A stretch of DNA of 64,000 bases, from the NCBI RefSeq assembly GCF_003258605.2, contig NZ_CP031264.1, forward strand, positions 4,712,001 to 4,776,000. Reading direction: 5' to 3'. Within the stretch, counting starts at the first letter, position 1; each line of letters opens with the position of its first letter. Below the pieces are notes generated by a model. That model was not told the origin of the DNA, ran no database searches, and saw nothing but the letters and a program-made list of their open reading frames with translations. The position numbers were made by a program, and so were the translations under genes. The stretch comes from Peterkaempfera bronchialis. GTDB lineage: Bacteria; Actinomycetota; Actinomycetes; Streptomycetales; Streptomycetaceae. Of this stretch, positions 1 through 6,770 are shown piece by piece.

Positions 1-753
1 CAGACCTACGGCGTCGGCATGATCGTCTCGCTCAACTTCAACAAGGCGATCACCAACAAGAAGGACGTCCTGGACCACATCAGTGTGACCGCCAACCCGT
101 CGGTGGACGTGGTCGGCCACTGGGTCGGCAACCAGCGGCTGGACTTCCGCCCGGCCGAGTACTGGGCGGCCGGCACCAAGGTCACGCTGCACCTGGGGCT
201 CAACGGCGTCGAGGGCGCCCCCGGCGTCTACGGTGTGCAGTCCAAGGACGTGAAGTTCGAGATCGGCCGCTCCCAGGTCAGCCTGGTGGACGCGGAGAAG
301 CACACCATGGTGATCAAGAAGAACGGCGCGGTCTCCCGGACCATCCCGATCTCGGCCGGCTCCCCGCAGAACACCACCTACAACGGCAAGATGGTGATCT
401 CCGAGAAGTACGTCCAGACCCGGATGAACGGCGACTCGGTCGGCTTCAAGGGCGAGTACGACATCAAGGACGTGCCGCACGCCATGCGGCTGACCACGTC
501 CGGCACCTTCATCCACGGCAACTACTGGGGCGCTCCCAGCATCTTCGGCTCCCAGAACACCAGCCACGGCTGCGTGGGCCTGCGTGACGCGCAGGGCGCC
601 GGCGACCCCAACACCCCCGCCGCCTGGTTCTACGCCCACTCGCTGATCGGCGATGTGGTGCAGGTGGTGAACTCGCACGACCGCACCGTGGACCCGTTCA
701 ACGGCATCAACGGCTGGAACATGTCCTGGTCGCAGTGGAAGGCCGAGAGCTGA
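1..753 (+). CDS. L,D-transpeptidase (5' end outside window)
   Basis: The frame is open from base 1, so the N-terminus (probably a lipoprotein signal and a first Ig-like domain) lies outside the window. The visible 250 residues show an Ig-like segment followed by a YkuD/L,D-transpeptidase catalytic domain. The conserved His is in the HGNYW stretch and the catalytic motif SHGCVGLRD has its Cys codon at 571-573. Enzymes of this family form 3-3 cross-links in peptidoglycan at the outer face of the membrane and are the targets of carbapenems. The C-terminal tail after the catalytic motif is rich in Trp (GWNMSWSQW), as in actinobacterial Ldt proteins of the LdtMt2 type. A strong terminator follows the stop codon. 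The family call is firm; the exact paralogue cannot be told. Confidence 0.93.
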   Translation, partial: QTYGVGMIVSLNFNKAITNKKDVLDHISVTANPSVDVVGHWVGNQRLDFRPAEYWAAGTKVTLHLGLNGVEGAPGVYGVQSKDVKFEIGRSQVSLVDAEKHTMVIKKNGAVSRTIPISAGSPQNTTYNGKMVISEKYVQTRMNGDSVGFKGEYDIKDVPHAMRLTTSGTFIHGNYWGAPSIFGSQNTSHGCVGLRDAQGAGDPNTPAAWFYAHSLIGDVVQVVNSHDRTVDPFNGINGWNMSWSQWKAES

Positions 754-774
754 CCGACCTCCCCCCGCGCCACC

Positions 775-819
775 GAGGCCCGGTCCCCAGGCACGCCACG
801 TGCCCGGGGACCGGGCCTC
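775..819 (+). terminator. Terminator after L,D-transpeptidase
   Basis: A 20-bp inverted repeat (775-794 with 800-819, one mismatch) with a 5-nt loop (gccac) lies 22 bp after the stop. There is no U-tract, as is usual in streptomycetes. Confidence 0.8.
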
Positions 820-834
820 TCCCGTACCGCACGC

Positions 835-840
835 TAGGGT
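835..840 (+). promoter_or_regulatory. Candidate -10 box for enoyl-CoA hydratase
   Basis: TAGGGT matches the streptomycete HrdB -10 pattern TANNNT. It lies just after the upstream terminator and 54 bp before the ATG at 894. I see no convincing -35. Confidence 0.4.
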
Positions 841-893
841 CGGCCCGGCAGCATCTCGCCTGACCACACCCTCACTGCCCACGGGAGGCCGCA

Positions 894-1667
894 ATGACGC
901 GCACCGTCCACCTCGACGTCGAGGACGGCATCGGCACCATCCGCCTGGACCGCCCGCCGATGAACGCCCTGGACGCCGCGATGCAGGACCAGCTCCGCGA
1001 GGCCGCCGAGGAGGCGGCCCGCCGACCGGAGGTACGCACCGTCGTGCTGTGGGGCGGCGAGAAGGTCTTCGCCGCCGGCGCCGACATCAAGGAGATGCAG
1101 GCCATGTCGTACGCCGACATGGCCGAGCGCGGCGCCCCGCTCCAGGAAGCCTTCACCGCCGTGGCCCGCATCCCCAAGCCGGTGGTGGCCGCCGTGACCG
1201 GCTACGCCCTGGGCGGCGGCTGCGAGCTGGCCCTCTGCGCCGACATCCGGATCGCGGCGGAGAACGCCCGGCTCGGCCAGCCGGAGATCCTGCTCGGGCT
1301 GATCCCCGGCGCCGGGGGCACCCAGCGGCTGTCCCGGCTGGTCGGCCCCTCCCGGGCCAAGGACCTGATCTTCACCGGGCGGCAGGTGAAGGCCGACGAG
1401 GCGCTGCGCATCGGCCTGGTCGACCAGGTGGTGCCCGCCGAGGAGGTGTACGCCGCCGCTCGGGCCTGGGCCGCGCGGCTCGCCGCCGGACCGGCGCTGG
1501 CGCTGCGGGCGGCCAAGGAGGCCGTCGACCGGGGTCTGGAGACGGACCTCGACTCCGGCCTGGCCATCGAGCGCGGCCTCTTCGCGGGCCTCTTCGCCAC
1601 CGAGGACCGCGAGACCGGCATGCGCAGCTTTGTGGAGGAGGGGCCGGGCAAGGCGAAGTTCCGCTGA
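894..1667 (+). CDS. Enoyl-CoA hydratase/isomerase family protein
   Basis: A 257-residue crotonase-fold protein of the normal family length. The oxyanion-hole segments (FAAGADIKE near 60-67, and the Gly just before CELALCAD) and both catalytic glutamates (E111 in GCELALCAD and E131 in GQPEILLG) are present, so it should be an active hydratase acting on 2-enoyl-CoA in beta-oxidation. The start at 894 is set by GGGAGG at 883-888. It sits alone between a terminator and an unrelated regulatory gene, so the context does not reveal its substrate. An isomerase or a ring-hydrolysing crotonase cannot be excluded from sequence, but the paired Glu residues favour hydration. Confidence 0.92.
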   Translation: MTRTVHLDVEDGIGTIRLDRPPMNALDAAMQDQLREAAEEAARRPEVRTVVLWGGEKVFAAGADIKEMQAMSYADMAERGAPLQEAFTAVARIPKPVVAAVTGYALGGGCELALCADIRIAAENARLGQPEILLGLIPGAGGTQRLSRLVGPSRAKDLIFTGRQVKADEALRIGLVDQVVPAEEVYAAARAWAARLAAGPALALRAAKEAVDRGLETDLDSGLAIERGLFAGLFATEDRETGMRSFVEEGPGKAKFR

Positions 1668-1745
1668 CCGCGCCCGCTCTGCTGGTTGCGCTGTGTGACT
1701 AGTGATCCTTTCGCGGTTTGCCTCCCCGGGGGGCCCGAACCCGAC

Positions 1746-2246
1746 ATGATGGGGCGCATGGTGGGCCCGGGCGAAGCAGAGCAGTCGCAGTACCCGAGCC
1801 CGGGCTTCCCGGAGGAGTTCGCCCGGGACGAGCTGGAGGTGGCCTTCTTCGACCGGCTGGCCGCCCCCGCCGTCGACGAGGTGCGGCTGCCGGCGCGGCC
1901 CGAGTCGGCGGCCGAGGCGCGGCGGCTGACCCTCTCCGTGCTGGAGCTCTGGGGCCTGGTCCAGCAGCGGGAGGCGGCCGAGCAGTTGGTCGGCGAGCTG
2001 GTCGCCAATGCGGTCAAGCACACCGGCGGCCGGACCGTGGGCCTGCGCTTCGTCCGCCGGCCCGGCTGGCTCCGGGTGGAGGTGCGCGACCCCTCGCGGG
2101 CGCTGCCGTGCCTGATCCGGGTGGAGCCCGCTGCGGACTCGGGGCGCGGGCTGCACCTGGTGGAGACCCTGTCGGACCGCTGGGGCGCGGATCTGCTGTC
2201 CCGGGGCAAGAGCGTCTGGTTCGAACTGCGGGTGCGCGAGCGCTGA
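1746..2246 (+). CDS. RsbW-like ATP-binding protein (anti-sigma/HATPase)
   Basis: A stand-alone histidine-kinase-like ATPase domain of about 166 residues. The N-box is clear (EQLVGELVANAVKHTGG) and a G-box follows (GRGLHLVETL SDRWG). No dimerisation/phosphoacceptor domain or membrane segment is present. Streptomycetes encode dozens of such proteins; characterised ones act as anti-sigma-factor kinases or partners of SpoIIE-type phosphatases, but most have no known partner. The start is uncertain: ATG at 1746, 1749 or 1758 are all in frame, and a TTG at 1686 is possible but poorly supported. No sigma factor or anti-anti-sigma gene is adjacent, so no target can be proposed. Confidence 0.8.
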   Translation: MMGRMVGPGEAEQSQYPSPGFPEEFARDELEVAFFDRLAAPAVDEVRLPARPESAAEARRLTLSVLELWGLVQQREAAEQLVGELVANAVKHTGGRTVGLRFVRRPGWLRVEVRDPSRALPCLIRVEPAADSGRGLHLVETLSDRWGADLLSRGKSVWFELRVRER

Positions 2247-2290
2247 GCGCTGGGTGCCGGGCGCTGGGCGCTGGGCGCTTGGGCGCCGGG
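2240..2290 (+). repeat. Short GCGCTG-type repeats across a stop codon
   Basis: Units of the type gcgctggg recur from the last codons of the ATPase gene through its TGA (2244-2246) and into the spacer. It is one of several small tandem repeats in this window that straddle stop codons. Confidence 0.5.
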
Positions 2291-2300
2291 AAAAGCATGC

Positions 2301-2338
2301 GGGGCCCCCGTGCGCCGAGGTACGGCGGCGGGGGCCCC
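2301..2338 (+). terminator. Terminator after ATPase gene
   Basis: A perfect 10-bp GC inverted repeat: GGGGCCCCCG at 2301-2310 pairs with CGGGGGCCCC at 2329-2338. There is no T-run. Confidence 0.6.
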
Positions 2339-2580
2339 TGCGCGTCACCGCGCAGGCCAGGGGGGTGCGTGCCACGCGGTGCGGAACGGCCGTGCCGGGT
2401 CGGTGCGGAGGGCCGTGGTCTACGGCTTGACTATCGCATGGGCCGGGGCGTTCGGGCAAACCATGCCCCTCGTATTCAAAGGTGTACAGATCCTTTTGCC
2501 TTGGAGTTCATGAGTATGCAGCCCGCGCGACCTTGAGTCGGGCGGGTTTTCGCCGAGGTGAGCGGGGTACTCCGCCGCCC
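2339..2580 (+). other. Leader region of the HhH gene: uORF plus hairpin
   Basis: A less GC-rich stretch (about 2420-2510) probably carries a promoter. At 2510-2536 there is an eight-residue reading frame, MSMQPARP, with GGAG at 2503-2506 in front. Its stop codon lies in the loop of a hairpin ending in TTTT (see terminator at 2522). The arrangement resembles an attenuator, but the peptide is not enriched in one obviously regulatory amino acid apart from two prolines. Confidence 0.35.
2522..2550 (+). terminator. Intrinsic terminator/attenuator before HhH gene
   Basis: CCCGCGCGAC (2522-2531) pairs with GTCGGGCGGG (2537-2546) with one mismatch around a 5-nt loop, and is followed by TTTT (2547-2550). 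It lies upstream of the GTG at 2581, so it would stop leader transcripts before the gene. Confidence 0.6.
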
Positions 2581-3222
2581 GTGACCGATCGCGAGACAGT
2601 CGACCGCCTGGTCCGGGCCCATGGACGCACCTATGCCGCCGACGCCGGTATCCGGCTGCGGGACAGCCCCGGACCGCTCTACGAGCTGCTGGTGCTCTCG
2701 GAGTTGGCCAGCACCCGGATCCGGGCCGAGGTGGCGGTGGCCGCCGCGCGGGCCCTCTTCGCCGCCGGGATGCGGAGCCCGGAGCGGATGCGGGAGGCGA
2801 GCTGGCAGCAGCGGGTGGACGCGCTGGGGGAGGGCGGGTACCGGCGCTATGACGAGTCCACCGCCACCCGGCTCGGCGACGGCGCGCAGTTGCTGCTGGA
2901 CCGCTGGAAGGGCGATCTGCGCGCCCTCCACCGGGAGGCGGGCGACTCGGTCGAGGCGCTGGCCCGGGCGCTCCAGGAGTTCCCCGGCATCGGACCGGCC
3001 GGCGCCGACATCTTCCTCCGCGAGGTGCAGGGGGTCTGGCCGGGCGTCGCACCCTACTTCGGCGCCAAGGCGCTCCAGGGCGCCGACCGCCTCGGCCTGC
3101 CCGCCGACCCCGCCGCGCTGACCCGGCTGATCGGCCGCCACGACCCCGCAGCCTTCGCTGCCGCACTGGTCCGCGCGGCTCTGCACAAGGACGTGGCGGA
3201 AGGTCTGCGGGCATCCAACTAA
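2581..3222 (+). CDS. Endonuclease III-like HhH protein, catalytic residues not seen
   Basis: A 213-residue all-helical protein. The one recognisable motif is a helix-hairpin-helix (FPGIGPAGADIFLREV), equivalent to LPGVGRKTA of endonuclease III/HhH-GPD glycosylases. The position of the catalytic Lys in that motif is occupied by other residues, and I find no VDTHV-type Asp downstream (the region reads VWPGVAPYFGAKAL) nor a 4Fe-4S cysteine cluster. It therefore probably binds DNA without classical AP-lyase activity. The start is taken at GTG 2581 because a TACTCC box at 2568-2573 fits a leaderless start and because upstream in-frame residues overlap a terminator. An extended frame from 2482 is possible but unlikely. 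Confidence 0.65.
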   Translation: MTDRETVDRLVRAHGRTYAADAGIRLRDSPGPLYELLVLSELASTRIRAEVAVAAARALFAAGMRSPERMREASWQQRVDALGEGGYRRYDESTATRLGDGAQLLLDRWKGDLRALHREAGDSVEALARALQEFPGIGPAGADIFLREVQGVWPGVAPYFGAKALQGADRLGLPADPAALTRLIGRHDPAAFAAALVRAALHKDVAEGLRASN

Positions 3223-3241
3223 ACCGGTTCGGCTCATACCG

Positions 3242-3270
3242 TTGTGATCTTCGTAGTGCGCGTTTACGCT
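3242..3270 (+). promoter_or_regulatory. Candidate promoter of the mannanase gene
   Basis: TTGTGA (3242-3247) and TACGCT (3265-3270) are separated by 17 bp, a good HrdB-type match. A start near 3277 would give a 5' leader of about 190 nt. Confidence 0.45.
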
Positions 3271-3427
3271 GAGGTCCGCGCCGGATGTCATCGACCATTC
3301 AGGCGGGTCGACAGGTTGTTGCCCCCTGTCCCCGAGGCGACAATCTCGCCGGTCGATGCGATGGCGAAGCCCCAGGCCGGAGCGGCGGGGCCCTTCTCGG
3401 TCGCCGGACTGTGTCGCGACCCCACCT

Positions 3428-3444
3428 GGAATCCACGGGATTCC
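3428..3444 (+). promoter_or_regulatory. Palindrome upstream of mannanase (operator or hairpin)
   Basis: GGAATCC-ACG-GGATTCC is a perfect 7-bp inverted repeat 20 bp upstream of the mannanase start, overlapping the presumed translation-initiation region. It could be a sugar-responsive repressor operator or an RNA hairpin limiting ribosome access. It does not match the CebR operator as I know it. Confidence 0.35.
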
Positions 3445-3464
3445 TCCGCAATGGGAGTCGTCCG

Positions 3465-4949
3465 ATGAGAAAACGTATTGCAAGCGCGGTGGCGGCACTA
3501 TTCGCCCTCTTCGTGCCCATGTTCGCCGTAGCCCAGCCCGCCCATGCCGCCACCGGCTTCCATGTGAGCAACGGGCGGCTGCTGGAGGGCAATGGCAATG
3601 ACTACATCATGCGAGGCGTGAGCCACGCCCACACCTGGTACCCCGACAAGCTCAGCTCGCTCGCTGACATCAAGAAGCTGGGCGCCAACACCGTTCGGGT
3701 GGTGCTCGCCACCGGCGACCTGTGGACCAAGAACAGCGCCACCGATGTGGCGAACGTCGTCGCCCAGTGCAAGGCGAACCGCCTGATCTGTGTGCTGGAG
3801 GCGCACGACACCACGGGTTACGGCGAGCAGAGCGGCGCCATCACCCTCTCCAAGGCCGCGGACTACTGGATCAGCATCCAGAGCGCCCTGACCGGCCAGG
3901 AGAACTACATCATCATCAACATCGGCAATGAGCCGTACGGCAACAACAACACCTCCGGCTGGACCGCCGACACCACGGCCGCCATCAAGAAGATGCGCAA
4001 CGCCGGTTTCCACCACACCCTGATGGTCGACGCCCCCAACTGGGGTCAGGACTGGTCCGGCACCATGCGGGACAACGCCAAGACCGTCTTCGCCGCCGAC
4101 GCGGACGCCAACACGGTCTTCTCCATCCACATGTACGGCGTGTACACCAACGCCAGCCTCGTCAGCAACTACCTCAACAGCTTTGTCTCCGCCAAACTCC
4201 CCATCGTGGTCGGCGAGTTCGGCAATATGCACAGCGACGGTGACCCGGACGAGGACTCGATCATGTCCTACGCCCAGTCGCTGAAGCTCGGCTACCTGGG
4301 CTGGTCCTGGAGCGGCAACGGCGGCGGCGTCGAGTACCTCGACATGGTGACCAACTTCAACGCCTCCCAGCTCACCAGCTGGGGCCAGCGCATCTTCAAC
4401 GGCGCCAACGGCATCAAGTCCACCGCCAAGGAGGCTACGGTCTACTCCGGCGGCGGCACCACCGGTGGTACCACCTCCGGCACCACCTCCGGCACCACCT
4501 CCGGTACCACGGCGGGCACCACCAACGGCGGGACCACGGCCGGGACCACCACCGGTGGCACCACCTCCGGCACCACGGCCGGTACGACGACCGGTGGCAC
4601 CACGGCCGGTACGACCACCGGTGGCAGCACCACGGGCGGCAACGGCAACAACGCCGGCTGCACCGCCACCTACTCGCCCAACTCCTGGAACGACGGCTTC
4701 ACCGCCGACGTGACGGTCAAGGCGGGCAACACGGCCATCAAGTCCTGGAAGGTCACCTGGACCTTCAGCGGCAACCAGAAGGTCACCTCCTCCTGGAACG
4801 CCAATGTGACCCAGAGCGGCACCTCGGTGACCGCGACCAACATGAGCTACAACGGCTCGGTGGCCGCCAACGGCACCACGTCGTTCGGCTTCCAGGGCAC
4901 CTACAGCGGCACCAACAGCACCCCCACGCTCACCTGCACCGCGAGCTGA
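3465..4949 (+). CDS. Secreted beta-mannanase, GH5 with C-terminal CBM2
   Basis: A 494-residue exoenzyme that cleaves beta-1,4-mannan in plant biomass. Residues 1-29 form a signal peptide ending AHA-A. Residues 30-328 are a GH5 barrel very like Streptomyces ManA: acid/base Glu156 in NIGNEPYGN and nucleophile Glu251 in VVGEFGNMHSDGD. A Gly/Thr linker of TTSGTT/TTAGTT units covers about 330-395, and the last 97 residues are a family 2 carbohydrate-binding module bounded by Cys399 and a Cys near the end. The start is ATG 3465 with GGAG 8 bp upstream; the frame continues upstream without a start that has a ribosome site. A 17-bp palindrome precedes the gene and a strong terminator follows. Endoglucanase activity is less likely because of the ManA-like N-terminus. 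Confidence 0.93.
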   Translation: MRKRIASAVAALFALFVPMFAVAQPAHAATGFHVSNGRLLEGNGNDYIMRGVSHAHTWYPDKLSSLADIKKLGANTVRVVLATGDLWTKNSATDVANVVAQCKANRLICVLEAHDTTGYGEQSGAITLSKAADYWISIQSALTGQENYIIINIGNEPYGNNNTSGWTADTTAAIKKMRNAGFHHTLMVDAPNWGQDWSGTMRDNAKTVFAADADANTVFSIHMYGVYTNASLVSNYLNSFVSAKLPIVVGEFGNMHSDGDPDEDSIMSYAQSLKLGYLGWSWSGNGGGVEYLDMVTNFNASQLTSWGQRIFNGANGIKSTAKEATVYSGGGTTGGTTSGTTSGTTSGTTAGTTNGGTTAGTTTGGTTSGTTAGTTTGGTTAGTTTGGSTTGGNGNNAGCTATYSPNSWNDGFTADVTVKAGNTAIKSWKVTWTFSGNQKVTSSWNANVTQSGTSVTATNMSYNGSVAANGTTSFGFQGTYSGTNSTPTLTCTAS

Positions 4950-4972
4950 TCCCACGCACCACTCGCACCACC

Positions 4973-5012
4973 AGGGGCCCGTCCCGCCGCATCCGCGGCG
5001 GGGCGGGCCCCT
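4973..5012 (+). terminator. Terminator after mannanase
   Basis: An 18-bp GC-rich stem (4973-4990 with 4995-5012, one G-T wobble) around a 4-nt loop. There is no T-run. Confidence 0.8.
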
Positions 5013-5119
5013 GCCGTTGCGCATGGTTCGGGCCCCTGCGGGCAGACGCAGGCCCGCACCGGGTTTGCGCTAACGTTGCCGAGTCTTGTGCTTACCGGGG
5101 AACTGAGCAGGGGGCAGGC

Positions 5120-5416
5120 ATGGATCAGCAGCTGCATGTGGACCTGGAATGCCTCCAGGAGTGCTGGGACGAACTCGCCAAGGTCGCCGGCCGCCTCGAC
5201 CCCCTGATGGACGATCTGCACCGAGGCTTCCGCCAGGTCGGCGAGGAGTGGAGCGGCGCCGCCTCCGAGCGGTTCGCGCAGTACTTCCAGGAGTGGTACA
5301 GCAGTTCGGACCTGCTGCTGCGCTCGCTCCAGCACCTGCGCAGCGTGCTGGGCACCGCCCACTTCAACTACAGCGCGGCCCGGGACGCCAATCTGCGGAT
5401 GTGGTGCGCCGAGTGA
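5120..5416 (+). CDS. WXG100-family protein (ESAT-6-like)
   Basis: A 98-residue helical-hairpin protein with the WxG turn (EEWSGAAS) near the middle and an amphipathic helix on each side, the size and layout of WXG100 proteins exported by type VII (Esx) secretion. AGGGGG upstream of ATG 5120 supports the start. Its stop overlaps the GTG of the next gene (GTGA), so the two are translationally coupled, as with Esx heterodimer partners. No EccC/EccD machinery is in the window. The function of streptomycete WXG proteins outside the main Esx locus is largely unknown. Confidence 0.8.
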   Translation: MDQQLHVDLECLQECWDELAKVAGRLDPLMDDLHRGFRQVGEEWSGAASERFAQYFQEWYSSSDLLLRSLQHLRSVLGTAHFNYSAARDANLRMWCAE

Positions 5417-6582
5417 CCCCGGTGTCCAGACTGGCTCCGGTCCGTGTCGACCCCGAGGTCCTCTACCGTGCCGCCACCCGGATCGCCGCCGGCCAGGCCG
5501 ACATCCACGACGGCTGCTGCCTGCTGACGGGCCGTCTCCAACCGACGGCCGGGATGGCGGCGGGGCAGCACGCCGCCTGCTTCGCCGAGGCATACGACCA
5601 GGCGGTGGCGGCCGTCCTGAACGCCCTCCGCAGCGTGGTGGACGCGCTGGGGCTGATGTCCCACTGCCTCACCGCGACCGCCAACAACCTGGTGCTGGCC
5701 GACCACTCCAGCCATGCCACCACGCCGCATGCCCACCCCGACACCCGTTCGCTGCACGACACGGTCGCGGCGCCGCGCTATCGGATGCCGCTGACCGCCG
5801 GGGGCCCGGGACTGCCGAGGATTCCGGCGTTGGAGGACGCCGCCTACGCCTGGCGGAAGCTCACCGAGGCGCTGACCGAGGCCGGCGGGATGATGAACGT
5901 CTCGCTCTGGCCGCTGTACGGCGACGCCCACGGCCCGGAGTTGGACGCCGTGCACCACCACTGGTCGACCCTCTGGCGGGGGCCCGACCACGAGCGGTCG
6001 CTGCTCTCGGCCGCGGCGGTGGCCTGCGGGCGGCTGGGCTCTGCGTGCCTGGACGTGGCCGCCGCCATGGCGGAGGACCTTGGCGACCCGGGTTCGTCCG
6101 CCGTGTCGGCTGCCGCGCTGCCCGCCGCCGGGCTGCTGCGGGACCTCCCGTCCCTGCTCCGGCGCGCCGTGGACCGGGTGCCGCAGCTCCGGGTCCATCA
6201 GGCGGAGACCCGGCCCTGCCCCCGGGTACCGGAGACCGGGCCGCTGCCGGCGGCGGCCTGGTCTCCGCCGCGCCGCCGGGCTCCGGTCTCGGCGGTCGGC
6301 CTGGACAGGCAGCAGGTCGCCCGGCTGACCGGTGGCCGGGTGTCCGGCGGTGTCCCGGCGCATGTCGATGTGATCGGCGCGGATGGGGAGTTCGTCCTGG
6401 TGGCCGACTCGCCCAGGGTGCTCGGCGCCAAGGAGCTGGAGGCGGCGCTGCACGGGCTCAGGGAGGCGGCGGGACGCTGGGAGGTCCCGGCGCTCGCCTA
6501 CTTCCCGCACGGCACGGGCCCGGACACCCTGGCGCTCGCGCGCGCCGTGCTGGGTGAGCGGGGGGTCCGTCTCTTCGGGTGA
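5413..6582 (+). CDS. Large WXG-like partner protein, unknown function
   Basis: A 389-residue protein starting at GTG 5413, which overlaps the stop of the WXG100 gene by 4 bp. The N-terminal ~100 residues are helical (DPEVLYRAATRIAAGQADI onward) and look like a second WXG-type hairpin. The middle is Pro/Arg-rich. The last ~100 residues (from about SAVGLDRQQVARLTG) form a compact alpha/beta-looking domain I do not recognise. The likely role is a type VII substrate or partner of the 98-residue protein, but no catalytic motif is visible. Its last 20 codons and the following spacer were copied in tandem, leaving a second, untranslated copy of the tail (see repeat at 6523). Confidence 0.6.
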   Translation: MTPVSRLAPVRVDPEVLYRAATRIAAGQADIHDGCCLLTGRLQPTAGMAAGQHAACFAEAYDQAVAAVLNALRSVVDALGLMSHCLTATANNLVLADHSSHATTPHAHPDTRSLHDTVAAPRYRMPLTAGGPGLPRIPALEDAAYAWRKLTEALTEAGGMMNVSLWPLYGDAHGPELDAVHHHWSTLWRGPDHERSLLSAAAVACGRLGSACLDVAAAMAEDLGDPGSSAVSAAALPAAGLLRDLPSLLRRAVDRVPQLRVHQAETRPCPRVPETGPLPAAAWSPPRRRAPVSAVGLDRQQVARLTGGRVSGGVPAHVDVIGADGEFVLVADSPRVLGAKELEAALHGLREAAGRWEVPALAYFPHGTGPDTLALARAVLGERGVRLFG

Positions 6583-6770
6583 GGTTGGCCGGGCCGGGGG
6601 CGTCAGCGTCCGAGGTAGGGAGCGAGGGTTGCCGCGACGCCGGGCCTGGACACCCTGGCGTTCGCGCGCGCCGTGCTGGGTGAGCAGGGGGTCGTTTCCT
6701 TTGCGTGGCCGGCCCCGGGGGTGTCACTGTCCCAGGTGGGGCGCGAGTGTCGCCGCGACGCCGGGGCAGC
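6523..6770. repeat. Tandem duplication of a convergent gene junction
   Basis: Two diverged copies, 6523-6648 and 6649-6770 (offset 121-126 bp). Each carries the tail of the plus-strand WXG partner (gacaccctggcg..gcgcgcgccgtgctgggtgag) and, in reverse, the tail of the minus-strand hydrolase (PGVAATLAPYLGR-stop in copy A, PGVAATLAPHLGQ-stop in copy B). The WXG gene uses copy A and the hydrolase uses copy B, so each intact gene ends in one copy and the other copy is a relic. Confidence 0.85.

Noticed and set aside
3277-3464. c-di-AMP (ydaO) riboswitch in the mannanase leader
   Set aside because: Some streptomycete cell-wall enzyme genes have one, but none of the conserved sequence blocks I know are present here.
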